40,567 nucleotides of DNA from an uncultured Pelagibacteraceae bacterium. Its GTDB lineage: Bacteria > Pseudomonadota > Alphaproteobacteria > Pelagibacterales > Pelagibacteraceae. This document shows, piece after piece, positions 11,479 through 21,432 of the stretch (positions are counted from its first letter, which is position 1; the number at the start of each line of letters is the position of its first letter). The stretch spans positions 1 to 40,567 of the forward strand of contig CACASS010000005.1 in NCBI GenBank assembly GCA_902535275.1, read 5' to 3'. The notes below the pieces were generated by a model. It was not told where the DNA came from. It saw nothing but the letters and a program-made list of their open reading frames with translations, and did no database searches. The position numbers and the translations under genes are program-made.

Positions 11479-12024
11479 TCAAATTTTTCTTAATTTAGAA
11501 GATGAAATATTGACCTTATTAAATTTTATAAATTTTAAGCTTTTCTTACTATATTTTTTAAAGCTTCTAGAACTTAATGATTTAGCCTTATATCTGTCTC
11601 TATCAAATACTAGAATGTTACAAATAGATGAAATTAAATCAGAATTTTTCCATTTGTGAAAATTAATCAAACTATCTGCTCCCATTATAAAATAAATATC
11701 AGTCTTTTTATTATTTTTTTTTATATACTTTATCAGGTCAATTGTTCTATTTGATTTAATTTTATCCTCAAAATATTTTACTTTTATAAATAGATTTTTT
11801 TTAGAAATTTTTTTTGCAAAATTAATTCTTTTATTTAAACTTAAACTACTTTTTCCTTTAAATGGATTTTTTTTGGTTACTGCCCAAATAATTTTATCAA
11901 TATCAAATCTTTTTTTTGCCTCTTTAGAGATACTTAAATGTCCTTTATGTGCTGGATCAAAAGTGCCTCCAAGAATACCAATTTTTTTTTTATTTCCTTG
12001 TTTGTCCAGATCCATATATCTCAT
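11479..12024 (-). CDS. nadD: Nicotinate-nucleotide adenylyltransferase
   Basis: Converts nicotinate mononucleotide and ATP to deamido-NAD, a step of NAD synthesis. The N-terminal nucleotidyltransferase motif GGTFDPAHKGH is intact, and the C-terminal substrate motif ISSSKLRK (usual form ISSTxIR) is present. At 181 residues it is at the short end of the family. The ATG at 12024 lies 35 bases inside proA; a second in-frame ATG at 12015 would also fit, since the conserved core starts only at KKIGILGG. The very long poly-A run in the first codons is notable. It lies between proA and rsfS, a standard position. Confidence 0.9.
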   Translation of the reverse strand: MRYMDLDKQGNKKKIGILGGTFDPAHKGHLSISKEAKKRFDIDKIIWAVTKKNPFKGKSSLSLNKRINFAKKISKKNLFIKVKYFEDKIKSNRTIDLIKYIKKNNKKTDIYFIMGADSLINFHKWKNSDLISSICNILVFDRDRYKAKSLSSRSFKKYSKKSLKFIKFNKVNISSSKLRKI

Positions 12025-13233
12025 ATTTATAACTAACTAGCTGGTTTAGTCCAACAGGACCTCTTGGTGGAAGTTTATTTGTTGAAATTCCAACCTCACC
12101 ACCAAAACCAAATTCTCCTCCATCAGCATACTGTGTTGAAGAATTGTGAATAGCGATCGAACTTTTAATATTTTTTATAAAAAATTTTGCAGAAATTTTA
12201 TTATTTGTAATTATCGCATCAGTATGCATTGTTCCGTATTTATTAATATGATTTACTGCATCATTAATATTGTTTACTAATTTTACAGATATTTTTGCAG
12301 ATAAATGTTCCTTCGACCATGTTTTATTATTTGCTAATTTTGAATTCCCATTAAACAATTTAGAAATTTTTCTATCAGCATAAATATAGCAACCTCTTTC
12401 AGTGAGTTCATTTAATATCTCATTTACATTTTTAGATTTATTTTTATGTATTAAGAGTGTCTCAGTAGCTCCACAAATGCTAGTATTGCGCAACTTAGCA
12501 TTGATTAATATTTTCTTTGCCATTGAAAGATTTGCATCTTTATCAATATATGTATGACACATACCTTCAAGGTGACCAATTACAGGAACAGAGGATAAAT
12601 CTTGAACTTTTTTTACAAGACTTTTTCCACCCCTTGGAATAATAACATCTATATATTCTGACATTTTTGACAGCATATAGTCGACTAGTTTTCTATTTTT
12701 ATTCTCTATAAACTGAACAAAATTCTTATTTATTTTATTTTTTTCTAAAGATTTTCTAAAAAGATCAGCTAAAATTTTATTACTAAAGTAAGCCTCTGAC
12801 CCTCCTCTTAATATTACGCAGTTCCCAGATTTAAAACAAAGTGTGGACACATCCGAAGTAACATTTGGTCTACTTTCATAAATTACACCAATAATACCAA
12901 TTGGAATTGATACTTTCTTAAGTTTTAAGCCATTTGGTCTTTTCCAGGTTTCTATATCAACATCTACTGGATCCTTAAATTTTGAAATAGTTTTAATTGA
13001 CTTAATAATTGAGCTTATTTTGTCATTATTAAGAGCAAGTCTTTTAATTAAATTCTCTTTAAGTTTTTTAGATTTGGCAATTTTAATATCTTTTGCGTTT
13101 TCGACCAAAATTTTGTTTTGGTTTTTTAAAATAAGTTGAATGTAATAATTTAATACTTTATTTTTTCTTTTATTACTTATTTTGTTTTGAAAAGCAATTT
13201 TTGCATTTAAACCAATTTTTTCTAAAGTTTTAC

Positions 13234-13237
<4 letters not shown>
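11990..13237 (-). CDS. proA: Glutamate-5-semialdehyde dehydrogenase (gamma-glutamyl phosphate reductase)
   Basis: Second enzyme of proline synthesis: reduces gamma-glutamyl phosphate to glutamate-5-semialdehyde with NADPH. The 415 residues are full length. The aldehyde-dehydrogenase-type catalytic Cys lies in NTSICGATETLL. The family blocks IGVIYESRPNVTSDVSTLCFKSGN and EFGFGGEVGISTNKLPPRGPVGL are well conserved. The start overlaps the proB stop by four bases (ATGA), so proB and proA are translationally coupled, consistent with channelling of the unstable phosphate intermediate. The 3' end overlaps nadD by 35 bases. Confidence 0.96.
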
Positions 13238-15328
<2,091 letters not shown>

Positions 15329-15343
15329 TTAATTAGCTGTCTA

Positions 15344-15598
15344 CTAATTAGGCTTTACTGATACGTAAGTTCTGTCTGATTTGCTTTTTTTAAAAACAAC
15401 TTTTCCTTTAACAACAGAAAAAATTGAATGGTCTTTACCCATCCCAACATTTTCTCCAGGAAAAATTTTAGTGCCTCTTTGTCTTACAATAATATTTCCA
15501 GGTATTACTAATTCACCACCATATTTTTTTACACCTAGTCTACGGCCTGCACTATCTCTTCCGTTTCTCGACGATCCACCTGCTTTTTTTGTTGCCAT
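15344..15598 (-). CDS. rpmA: 50S ribosomal protein L27
   Basis: Large-subunit protein whose N-terminus reaches the peptidyl transferase centre. The 84 residues are standard. The N-terminal [20 protein letters not shown] and the middle [20 protein letters not shown] are diagnostic. There is no cleavable N-terminal extension of the Firmicute type. It lies 11 bases downstream of rplU, within the same operon. Confidence 0.98.
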   Translation of the reverse strand: MATKKAGGSSRNGRDSAGRRLGVKKYGGELVIPGNIIVRQRGTKIFPGENVGMGKDHSIFSVVKGKVVFKKSKSDRTYVSVKPN

Positions 15599-15609
15599 AA
15601 ATTACCTAT

Positions 15610-16020
15610 TTATTTTGAAGCCTCAGTTTTTTCTTTTCTAGCTTCTTTAACTACAACTTCCTTTTTTTTCATCTTTTCAGCCTCTGATAAAACTTTACCA
15701 TCTTTTGAAAAAATTTTGTTAATTCTTATTAGTGAATACTGTTGTCTGTGTCCGTTTTTACGTCTTGAATTTTTTCTTCTTCTTTTTTTAAAAATTAGAA
15801 CAGTTCTTTCTTTGCCATTTTTTAATAGTTCAGCTTCAACTTTCGCACCATCTACAGTTGGTGCACCTAATTCAATGCTCTTATCATCTCCATAAGCTAA
15901 AATTTCATTAAATTCCACTTTAGTGGCTGGATTTGACTCATTTAATTTTTCTATTTTAATTATTTCACCAGCTGAGACTTTGTACTGTTTTCCACCTGTT
16001 TGTATAACTGCGTATGACAT
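15610..16020 (-). CDS. rplU: 50S ribosomal protein L21
   Basis: Large-subunit 23S rRNA-binding protein. The core is typical (YAVIQTGGKQYKVSAGEIIKI at the N-terminus, then FKKRRRKNSRRKNGHRQQYS). At 136 residues it is about 33 longer than E. coli L21: a Lys/Glu-rich tail (DGKVLSEAEKMKKKEVVVKE onward) follows the core, as in other Alphaproteobacteria. It is the first gene of the minus-strand operon and has its own promoter just upstream. Confidence 0.97.
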   Translation of the reverse strand: MSYAVIQTGGKQYKVSAGEIIKIEKLNESNPATKVEFNEILAYGDDKSIELGAPTVDGAKVEAELLKNGKERTVLIFKKRRRKNSRRKNGHRQQYSLIRINKIFSKDGKVLSEAEKMKKKEVVVKEARKEKTEASK

Positions 16021-16047
16021 TAACGACCCTAATTTTTAATTAACAGC

Positions 16048-16075
16048 AATATAGTCAGGGCCTTATTTTAGTCAA
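16048..16075 (-). promoter_or_regulatory. Promoter of the rplU-rpmA-obgE operon
   Basis: On the minus strand, -35 TTGACT (16075-16070) and -10 TATATT (16053-16048) are separated by 16 bases, a good sigma-70 match. The predicted transcript starts near 16041, giving a leader of about 20 nt with an AGGG stretch before the rplU ATG. This is the only obvious promoter for the nine genes down to rppH, all closely spaced or overlapping. Confidence 0.75.
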
Positions 16076-16085
16076 GCTGAATAAC

Positions 16086-16805
16086 CTAGAAATTATCCTT
16101 TAAATCTCTCAATTTTGAGAAGTTTTCAACATTTTTTGATCTTAAAAAAATATTAGTTTGTAGCTCTTCTTCAAGTGTCGATGGAATAGTTGGCTGACCT
16201 TTGGCCAGTCGATTTTTTATAAATTCAATTTTCGAAATTAAAGCTTTATTTTCTGGATCGTGTTTTAGGCAAAAATCTGAATTTTTTAGTGTATATTCAT
16301 GTCCACAATAAATTTCTGTCTCAATTGGCAAACTCTTTAACAGCTGCAAAGAATTAAACATCTGCTCATGAGTACCCTCAAACACTCTTCCACAACCTAA
16401 TGAAAATAAAGTATCTCCAGAAAATAATGCATTTTCATTAAAAAAATAGAAACATATATGGCCTAAAGTATGTCCTGGAATATGAAAAACCTTTGCTTCA
16501 AATATACCGTCTTTCCAAGTTTCATTATTTTTTAAAGATATATCTATTTCAGGTATTCTATGTTTATCCTCATTAAAACCTATAACCTTAGCATTATATA
16601 ATTGCTTGAGCTCTTTATTGCCTCCAACGTGATCATAATGATGGTGAGTATTCATTATGAATCTTAATTTTAGATTAAGACTTTCAATTTTATTTATAAT
16701 AGGCGCTGCTTCACTAGGATCAATTACAATGGTAGACTTTGTTAACTCATCAATTAATAAATATGAAAAATTATCTTCTAAACATTTTACAATTTCTATT
16801 TTCAT
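16086..16805 (-). CDS. gloB: Hydroxyacylglutathione hydrolase (glyoxalase II)
   Basis: Hydrolyses S-lactoylglutathione to lactate and glutathione, the second step of methylglyoxal detoxification. A metallo-beta-lactamase fold with the metal-binding motif THHHYDHVGG (residues 53-62), then HIPGHTLGHICFY, FSGDTLFSLGCGRVFEGT and the C-terminal YCGHEYT, all diagnostic of glyoxalase II. The 239 residues are slightly short compared with about 250. It lies one base after metW, so it is probably cotranscribed with metX-metW, though it has no obvious tie to methionine. Confidence 0.93.
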   Translation of the reverse strand: MKIEIVKCLEDNFSYLLIDELTKSTIVIDPSEAAPIINKIESLNLKLRFIMNTHHHYDHVGGNKELKQLYNAKVIGFNEDKHRIPEIDISLKNNETWKDGIFEAKVFHIPGHTLGHICFYFFNENALFSGDTLFSLGCGRVFEGTHEQMFNSLQLLKSLPIETEIYCGHEYTLKNSDFCLKHDPENKALISKIEFIKNRLAKGQPTIPSTLEEELQTNIFLRSKNVENFSKLRDLKDNF

Positions 16806-16806
16806 T

Positions 16807-17403
16807 TTACTTTTCTAATAAAAAAATACCTAATTCAGATATTAGGTTTTTATATTTTAAATTTGAAGTTGTAATATTTGAAATTTTCTCTCCATTTAAA
16901 GAAATTGATTTATAAATATTAACTCTTTTGTTGTTACAAAAATTATAAAAGTCTTGAATTGTGCACATATGTAGGTTGGGAGTATTATACCATTGATAAG
17001 GTAAATTCTTTGTAACTGGCATTTCTCCTTTTAATAGTAAATCTAATCTAACTTTCCAATGTCCAAAATTTGGAATTGTAACAATAACCTTTTTTCCCAC
17101 TCGTAATAAATTTTCAATAACATTTTCTGGGCTCATAAATGCTTGAAGAGTTTGACTTAATATTACGTAATCAAATGATAAATCTGGAAATTGCTTTAAA
17201 TCATTCTCTGCGTCACCTTCAATAACAGCTAAACCTTTAGATAAACATCTTTTTACTTTTTCTTTAGAAATTTCAAGTCCTCTGACATCTACCACTTTAT
17301 TTTTTAATAGATATTCCATTAAAATTCCATCACCACATCCAACGTCCAAGACTCTTGATTTTTCCTCAATAAACTTAGAAATAACTTTAAATTCTTCTTT
17401 CAT
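16807..17403 (-). CDS. metW: Methionine biosynthesis protein MetW
   Basis: Methyltransferase-fold protein found with metX in many proteobacteria. Work on related systems indicates that it partners and supports MetX in homoserine acylation; no methyl acceptor is known. The SAM-fold motif VLDVGCGDGILMEYL lies at residues 18-32, followed by the MetW hallmarks YVILSQTLQA, TIPNFGHW and LPYQWYNTPNLHMCTIQDF. The 198 residues are typical. The start lies 17 bases inside the end of metX, so the two are translationally linked and share the SAM-II riboswitch control. Confidence 0.93.
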   Translation of the reverse strand: MKEEFKVISKFIEEKSRVLDVGCGDGILMEYLLKNKVVDVRGLEISKEKVKRCLSKGLAVIEGDAENDLKQFPDLSFDYVILSQTLQAFMSPENVIENLLRVGKKVIVTIPNFGHWKVRLDLLLKGEMPVTKNLPYQWYNTPNLHMCTIQDFYNFCNNKRVNIYKSISLNGEKISNITTSNLKYKNLISELGIFLLEK

Positions 17404-18502
17404 CGATATTAGAATAAGTTGTATTTAAATAATTTTTTATAGTGCTTAAAAAATCTGGTACATCTAATAGAAAGGAATCGTGACCTTTGTCAGTTTTAAT
17501 TTCTACAAAACCAACATCAGCACCAATTGCATTAAGCGCTATTACAATATCTTTATTCTCAGAGGTTGGGTATAACCAATCAGAAGTAAAGGAAATGATG
17601 AAAAATTTTGTCTTGGTATCTTTAAATGCTTTGGAAAGGTTTCCTCCATATTGTTTAGTTAAATCAAAATAATCCATCGCTCTAGTGATATACAAATAAC
17701 TATTTGCATCGAATCTATCTACAAATACAGAACCTTGATATCTCAAATAACTCTCAATTTGAAAGTCAGCATCAAATCCAAATTTTAAATCAGATCTTTC
17801 TTGAAGATTCCTTCCAAACTTTTCTTGTAAACCTTGTTTTGATAAATACGTGATATGAGCAGCCATCCTAGCAACAGCCAAACCTTTATCTGGAATTGTT
17901 GATTTTTCATTATACAATCCCTCTTTCCAATTGCTATCAGACATTATTGCTTGTCTTCCAAGTTCATTAAAAGCAATATTTTGAGCTGAGTGACTAGCCG
18001 TACAAGCAATTGGTAAAGCTACTTTAGCCTTGTTCGGAAAGTTTGATACGAATTGTAAAACTTGCATTCCACCCATGGAGCCGCCAGCAACTGCAAATAA
18101 TTTTTCTATTTTTAAGTAATCTAATAGATTGTATTGAGCGTTAACCATATCGTTAATTGTAATGACAGGAAAATTTGTACCTATAGGTTTATTGGTCAAA
18201 GGATCAATAGTTGCTGGTCCGTAGGATCCCATACATCCACCAATAACATTTGCACAGATAACAAAAAATTTATCAGTATCGAATGACTTACCTGGACCAA
18301 CTGCATAGTTCCACCAACCCTCTTTTTTTGTGATCGGATTGATGCCTGAAGCATACTGGTCGCCAGTTAGTGCATGAAAAATTAATATAGCATTATCTTT
18401 CTTCTCATTAAGATTTCCATAGGTTTCATAAGCCAATGGAAAGTTCGATATTTCTTTACCACAATCAAGCTTAAGAGCTTTCTCAATAATTATATTTTTC
18501 AT
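17387..18502 (-). CDS. metX: Homoserine O-acyltransferase (MetX)
   Basis: Activates homoserine by O-acylation, the entry step to methionine. Alpha/beta-hydrolase fold with HALTGDQYASG near 43, the nucleophile Ser142 in GGSMGGMQ, and the late catalytic His341 in DKGHDSFLLD. The 371 residues are full length. Whether it uses acetyl- or succinyl-CoA cannot be settled by eye, since MetX-family members do both. The ATG at 18502 is fixed by an in-frame TAA immediately before it. No Shine-Dalgarno sequence is visible. A SAM-II riboswitch lies 54-102 bases upstream, so high SAM should reduce expression. metW and gloB follow in the same operon. Confidence 0.95.
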   Translation of the reverse strand: MKNIIIEKALKLDCGKEISNFPLAYETYGNLNEKKDNAILIFHALTGDQYASGINPITKKEGWWNYAVGPGKSFDTDKFFVICANVIGGCMGSYGPATIDPLTNKPIGTNFPVITINDMVNAQYNLLDYLKIEKLFAVAGGSMGGMQVLQFVSNFPNKAKVALPIACTASHSAQNIAFNELGRQAIMSDSNWKEGLYNEKSTIPDKGLAVARMAAHITYLSKQGLQEKFGRNLQERSDLKFGFDADFQIESYLRYQGSVFVDRFDANSYLYITRAMDYFDLTKQYGGNLSKAFKDTKTKFFIISFTSDWLYPTSENKDIVIALNAIGADVGFVEIKTDKGHDSFLLDVPDFLSTIKNYLNTTYSNIDERRI

Positions 18503-18519
18503 TTATTTAAATTGCTCAT
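18499..18519 (-). CDS. Possible 6-codon leader frame overlapping the metX start
   Basis: A minimal open frame (MSNLNK) starts at the ATG at 18519. It ends with a TGA that overlaps the metX ATG in an ATGA arrangement, the usual geometry for translational coupling. No Shine-Dalgarno precedes it. So short a frame can easily be chance. It is listed because metX itself has no ribosome-binding site and could be reached by reinitiation. Confidence 0.15.
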   Translation of the reverse strand: MSNLNK

Positions 18520-18555
18520 AAAAATTTTGCTGAAATGAATTGTGAGAAAAAAAAC

Positions 18556-18604
18556 TTATTTAGCAGGTTTTTTAAAGCGCTCGCAATTCAGTTAAATCAG
18601 CGCA
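18556..18604 (-). ncRNA. SAM-II riboswitch aptamer
   Basis: Read on the minus strand, the sequence runs GCGCTGATTTAACTGAATTG (18603-18584) then CGAGCGC, followed by an A-rich segment and GCTAAATAAG (18564-18555). This matches the SAM-II aptamer: P1 pairs GCGCT with AGCGC, the loop carries the invariant GATTTAAC, and the 3' GCTAAA strand forms the pseudoknot. SAM-II is typical of Alphaproteobacteria and of metX/metA genes. SAM binding should lower metX-metW-gloB expression. No ribosome-binding site overlaps the 3' strand, and a run of eight U follows directly (18554-18547). Confidence 0.92.
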
Positions 18605-18609
18605 AAAAG

Positions 18610-18638
18610 CTTTTATAAGATAGCTTTTTAGATGTCAA
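18610..18638 (-). promoter_or_regulatory. Promoter of metX-metW-gloB
   Basis: Minus-strand -35 TTGACA (18638-18633) is perfect. The -10 is TAAAAG (18615-18610) with a 17-base spacer, or an overlapping TATAAA at shorter spacing. The predicted start near 18603 coincides with the first base of the SAM-II P1 helix, as expected if the aptamer forms the very 5' end of the mRNA. The rest of 18639-18702 should hold the divergent hisC promoter, for which I see only weak matches. Confidence 0.6.
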
Positions 18639-18702
18639 TTTTTTTAGAATTATTGATTGTATTATCTAATTATCTGACTATTTATTAATAAAATTAAGCA
18701 TC

Positions 18703-19788
18703 ATGAATACTCCATTATTTAGAAAATTTAATCTAGAGGCCTACAAGCCTGGAAGATCCTTCTTAAATAAAAAAAAAAGTATTATAAAACTATCAGCTAA
18801 TGAATCAGCCTTAGGCATGAGTAAAAATGCTAATAAAGCAATAATAAAATCCAAAAATAATATATCAAAGTATCCAGATGGGAAATTTAAGGAATTAACA
18901 TCCATAATTTCAAAAAAATATAATTGCAAGCAAAATCAGATTATCTGTGGATCTGGATCAGACGAAATTATTCAAATGCTATGTCAGTTATTTTTGAACA
19001 AAGGAGATGAAGTAGTCGTGCCAGAGTACAGTTTTTTAATGTACAGAATTTATGCAAAGATAGTAGGAGCAAAAGTTATATTGTCTAAAGAAAAAAATTT
19101 TAAAGTATCAAATGATGAAATTATAAAAAAAACAACTAAAAGAACAAAAATTGTATTTATAGCTAATCCAAATAATCCTACAGGCACATATATTTCTAAA
19201 AACCAACTATTAGACCTAAGGAGGCGATTAAATAAAAAAATTTTATTGGTAGTCGATGATGCATATTTTGAATATATGTTAAATAAAGATTATAGATCAG
19301 GCCTGGAACTTTTTAAAAATCAAAATAATGTATTTATATTAAGAACTTTTTCAAAAATTTATGGTCTTGCATCTCTCAGAGTTGGATGGGGTTATGGAAG
19401 TAAAAAAATTATAGATGCTTTATATAAAATTAAACCACCGTTTAATGTAAATAAGATAGCACAGGAATGTGCAGTTGAATCTCTTAAAGATAAAAGTTTT
19501 ATAAAAAAATCTGTAAAACATAATTTAGATTGGGCTAGAAAAATAAAAAAAATAATGAATTCTTATAGTATTCAAACAAATGAAATTGGACCAAATTTTT
19601 TTCTTTTAGATTTTAAACGTTGTAAATTAAATGCAAGCTTTGTTGAGAGAAATCTTGAAAAATCAGGAATTATTCTTAGAGAGATGAATTCGTATGGTAT
19701 TAAAAATTGTTTAAGGCTTACAATTGGGAATGTGAAAGAAAATATACTTTTAATTAAACAGATGAAAAAAATTTTTAAAAATGTTTAA
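18703..19788 (+). CDS. hisC: Histidinol-phosphate aminotransferase-like PLP enzyme (HisC family)
   Basis: Class I/II aminotransferase of the HisC subfamily, which transaminates imidazole-acetol phosphate to histidinol phosphate; several HisC proteins also transaminate aromatic keto acids. The 361 residues fit. Visible are LSANES near 30-35, the cofactor contact CGSGSDEII, PNNPTG (155-160), DDAYFEY, and the PLP Lys218 in RTFSKIYGLASLRVGWG. It overlaps the prephenate dehydrogenase gene by eight bases, so a role in tyrosine/phenylalanine synthesis is at least as likely as histidine; no other his gene is nearby. It is divergent from metX. Confidence 0.85.
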   Translation: MNTPLFRKFNLEAYKPGRSFLNKKKSIIKLSANESALGMSKNANKAIIKSKNNISKYPDGKFKELTSIISKKYNCKQNQIICGSGSDEIIQMLCQLFLNKGDEVVVPEYSFLMYRIYAKIVGAKVILSKEKNFKVSNDEIIKKTTKRTKIVFIANPNNPTGTYISKNQLLDLRRRLNKKILLVVDDAYFEYMLNKDYRSGLELFKNQNNVFILRTFSKIYGLASLRVGWGYGSKKIIDALYKIKPPFNVNKIAQECAVESLKDKSFIKKSVKHNLDWARKIKKIMNSYSIQTNEIGPNFFLLDFKRCKLNASFVERNLEKSGIILREMNSYGIKNCLRLTIGNVKENILLIKQMKKIFKNV

Positions 19789-20680
19789 AAATATGTTAAT
19801 CGTTGGTTGTGGATTAATTGGATCTTCAATTTTAAGAGCATCTATAAATAATAAAACTTCTAAAAACTTTTTTGTTTTCGAAAAATCAAAAAAAAATATT
19901 AGAGAAATCAAAAAAATAAATAAAAGAATAATTATTTTAAAGAAACTAGATAATAAAATTTCAGATATTGATCTTGTTATACTTGCTACTCCGATGAGCC
20001 AGTATGAAAGAGTTATCCCCTATTTAAATAAGCATTTAAGTAAAAAATCTTTAATTACCGATGTAGGCTCTACTAAGGAAAATATTAGAAAATTAAAAAA
20101 TAATAGCCTATCAAAGTCACTTCATTGGATTATGAGTCATCCGATATCTGGATCAGAGGTAAGTGGACCAAAGTATGGAAGTAAAAGTCTATTTATTAAT
20201 AAATGGTGTATAGTTTTTAAAGACAAAAACAAAATTAAACTAAAAAAATTGGTTAATTTTTGGAAAAAAATTGGTTCTAAAGTAATAATTATGGATGAGA
20301 AAGTTCACGATAAGATATTTTCTATTACAAGTCATTTACCCCACTTAATAGCTTACAATTTAATAAAGACCGCTCAAGATTTTCAAAAAACTCAAAAAAA
20401 AGATGTCATTAAATTTAGTGCGGGAGGTTTAAGAGATTTTTCAAGGATAGCCGCATCAAATGAAATAATGTGGAGAGATATTTTTTTTAATAATAAAAAA
20501 AATGTTGTTAGTGCAATAAACTTATTTATCAAAAATTTAAAATCTTTTAAAAAAAATATTGAAAATTTAGATGACAATACATTGAGAAAAAAATTAGTTA
20601 ATTCAAAAAAAGTAAGACAGCAAATATTGAATTTAAAACAAGATATAGCGAAACCAGATTTTGGAAGAGATCAAAACTAA
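19781..20680 (+). CDS. tyrA: Prephenate/arogenate dehydrogenase
   Basis: NAD(P)-dependent oxidative decarboxylation of prephenate (or arogenate) on the way to tyrosine. The N-terminal Rossmann motif is VGCGLIGSS (residues 8-16), followed by ILATPMSQY, ITDVGSTKE, the MSHPISGSEVSGP block with the catalytic His, and ITSHLPHLIAYNL. At 299 residues it is a free-standing dehydrogenase without a chorismate mutase domain. Lysine content is very high, as often in AT-rich genomes. It overlaps hisC by eight bases, and its stop overlaps the end of the convergent NlpC/P60 gene. Prephenate versus arogenate specificity cannot be read by eye. Confidence 0.9.
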   Translation: MFKNMLIVGCGLIGSSILRASINNKTSKNFFVFEKSKKNIREIKKINKRIIILKKLDNKISDIDLVILATPMSQYERVIPYLNKHLSKKSLITDVGSTKENIRKLKNNSLSKSLHWIMSHPISGSEVSGPKYGSKSLFINKWCIVFKDKNKIKLKKLVNFWKKIGSKVIIMDEKVHDKIFSITSHLPHLIAYNLIKTAQDFQKTQKKDVIKFSAGGLRDFSRIAASNEIMWRDIFFNNKKNVVSAINLFIKNLKSFKKNIENLDDNTLRKKLVNSKKVRQQILNLKQDIAKPDFGRDQN

Positions 20681-21432
20681 ATTGATATAATTTTAATCAC
20701 TTTTAAATTTGTAGTTTTTTCAATTAATTTAATGGTTTTTATTATTGGCATTATTATTACTTTTTTTCTTGGTCCATATGCATGAATTAATTCTTTTGTA
20801 TTTAAACAAACTGCAACATGTCCTTTCCAAAAAATAATATCTCCTTTCTTAAAAACTCTTTTATTCCTAACACCTTTTTTGATTTTAACTTGATCTTTTG
20901 TATCTCTAGGAAAGAACTTATGGTTATATTTATAAAAAATTTGGAGTAATGCCGAACAATCAATACCATCAAAAGTTTTGCCACCCCATTTATATTTAAT
21001 ATTCAAAAAAAGTTTTAATATTTTACTAAAATTATAATTTCTTTTATTTAATCTTTGTAATTCATTTAATTTTATCCATTTATTCTTTTCAAACATTGCA
21101 AAGTTATTTTTTTTATTTACAATCTGAATTTCAGATGAAAATGGAAGGTATTTTCTTGTTAAAAATTTAATATTGTTTTTTGGTTTGTTATAAATCTTTG
21201 ATTTTAATATACTGACCTTGTGAGTTTTGTTTAAAACTTTATTAAATTTTTTGATTTTAATAAAACCTAAGTAATTATCAAAATCAGTTCTGATCTTAAA
21301 AAAATCTTTCTTTTTTCCAATTATCCTAAATTTTTCGCCGTAAATTAATTGTGTACTTATATTTGATTTCTTTGAGTCCAGCTCATAAACGTTTAAATAG
21401 GAGTCCTTGCAGAAATAGCTATTTTGCACCAA
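20677..21432 (-). CDS. NlpC/P60 family cysteine peptidase with N-terminal SH3-like region
   Basis: Probable muropeptide-cleaving peptidase, in the style of gamma-D-glutamyl-diamino acid endopeptidases. The C-terminal NlpC/P60 domain has the catalytic Cys159 in FDGIDCSALLQ, His205 in FWKGHVAVCL, and a third polar residue around His217 in LIHAYGP. The KWGGKTFDGIDCS entry to the active site is classical. Residues 1-125 look like SH3b-type beta domains. No signal peptide or membrane segment is visible, so the protein is probably cytoplasmic. It overlaps the ampG 3' end by 14 bases and is cotranscribed with it, which points to recycling of imported muropeptides. The exact bond cleaved is inferred. 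Confidence 0.85.
   Translation of the reverse strand: MVQNSYFCKDSYLNVYELDSKKSNISTQLIYGEKFRIIGKKKDFFKIRTDFDNYLGFIKIKKFNKVLNKTHKVSILKSKIYNKPKNNIKFLTRKYLPFSSEIQIVNKKNNFAMFEKNKWIKLNELQRLNKRNYNFSKILKLFLNIKYKWGGKTFDGIDCSALLQIFYKYNHKFFPRDTKDQVKIKKGVRNKRVFKKGDIIFWKGHVAVCLNTKELIHAYGPRKKVIIMPIIKTIKLIEKTTNLKVIKIISI

Noticed and set aside
18503..18555. Second SAM aptamer (SAM-V type) between the SAM-II element and metX
   Set aside because: Tandem SAM-II/SAM-V arrangements are known in marine bacteria, so I looked. No second stem with the loop and GCTAAA-like strand is present.
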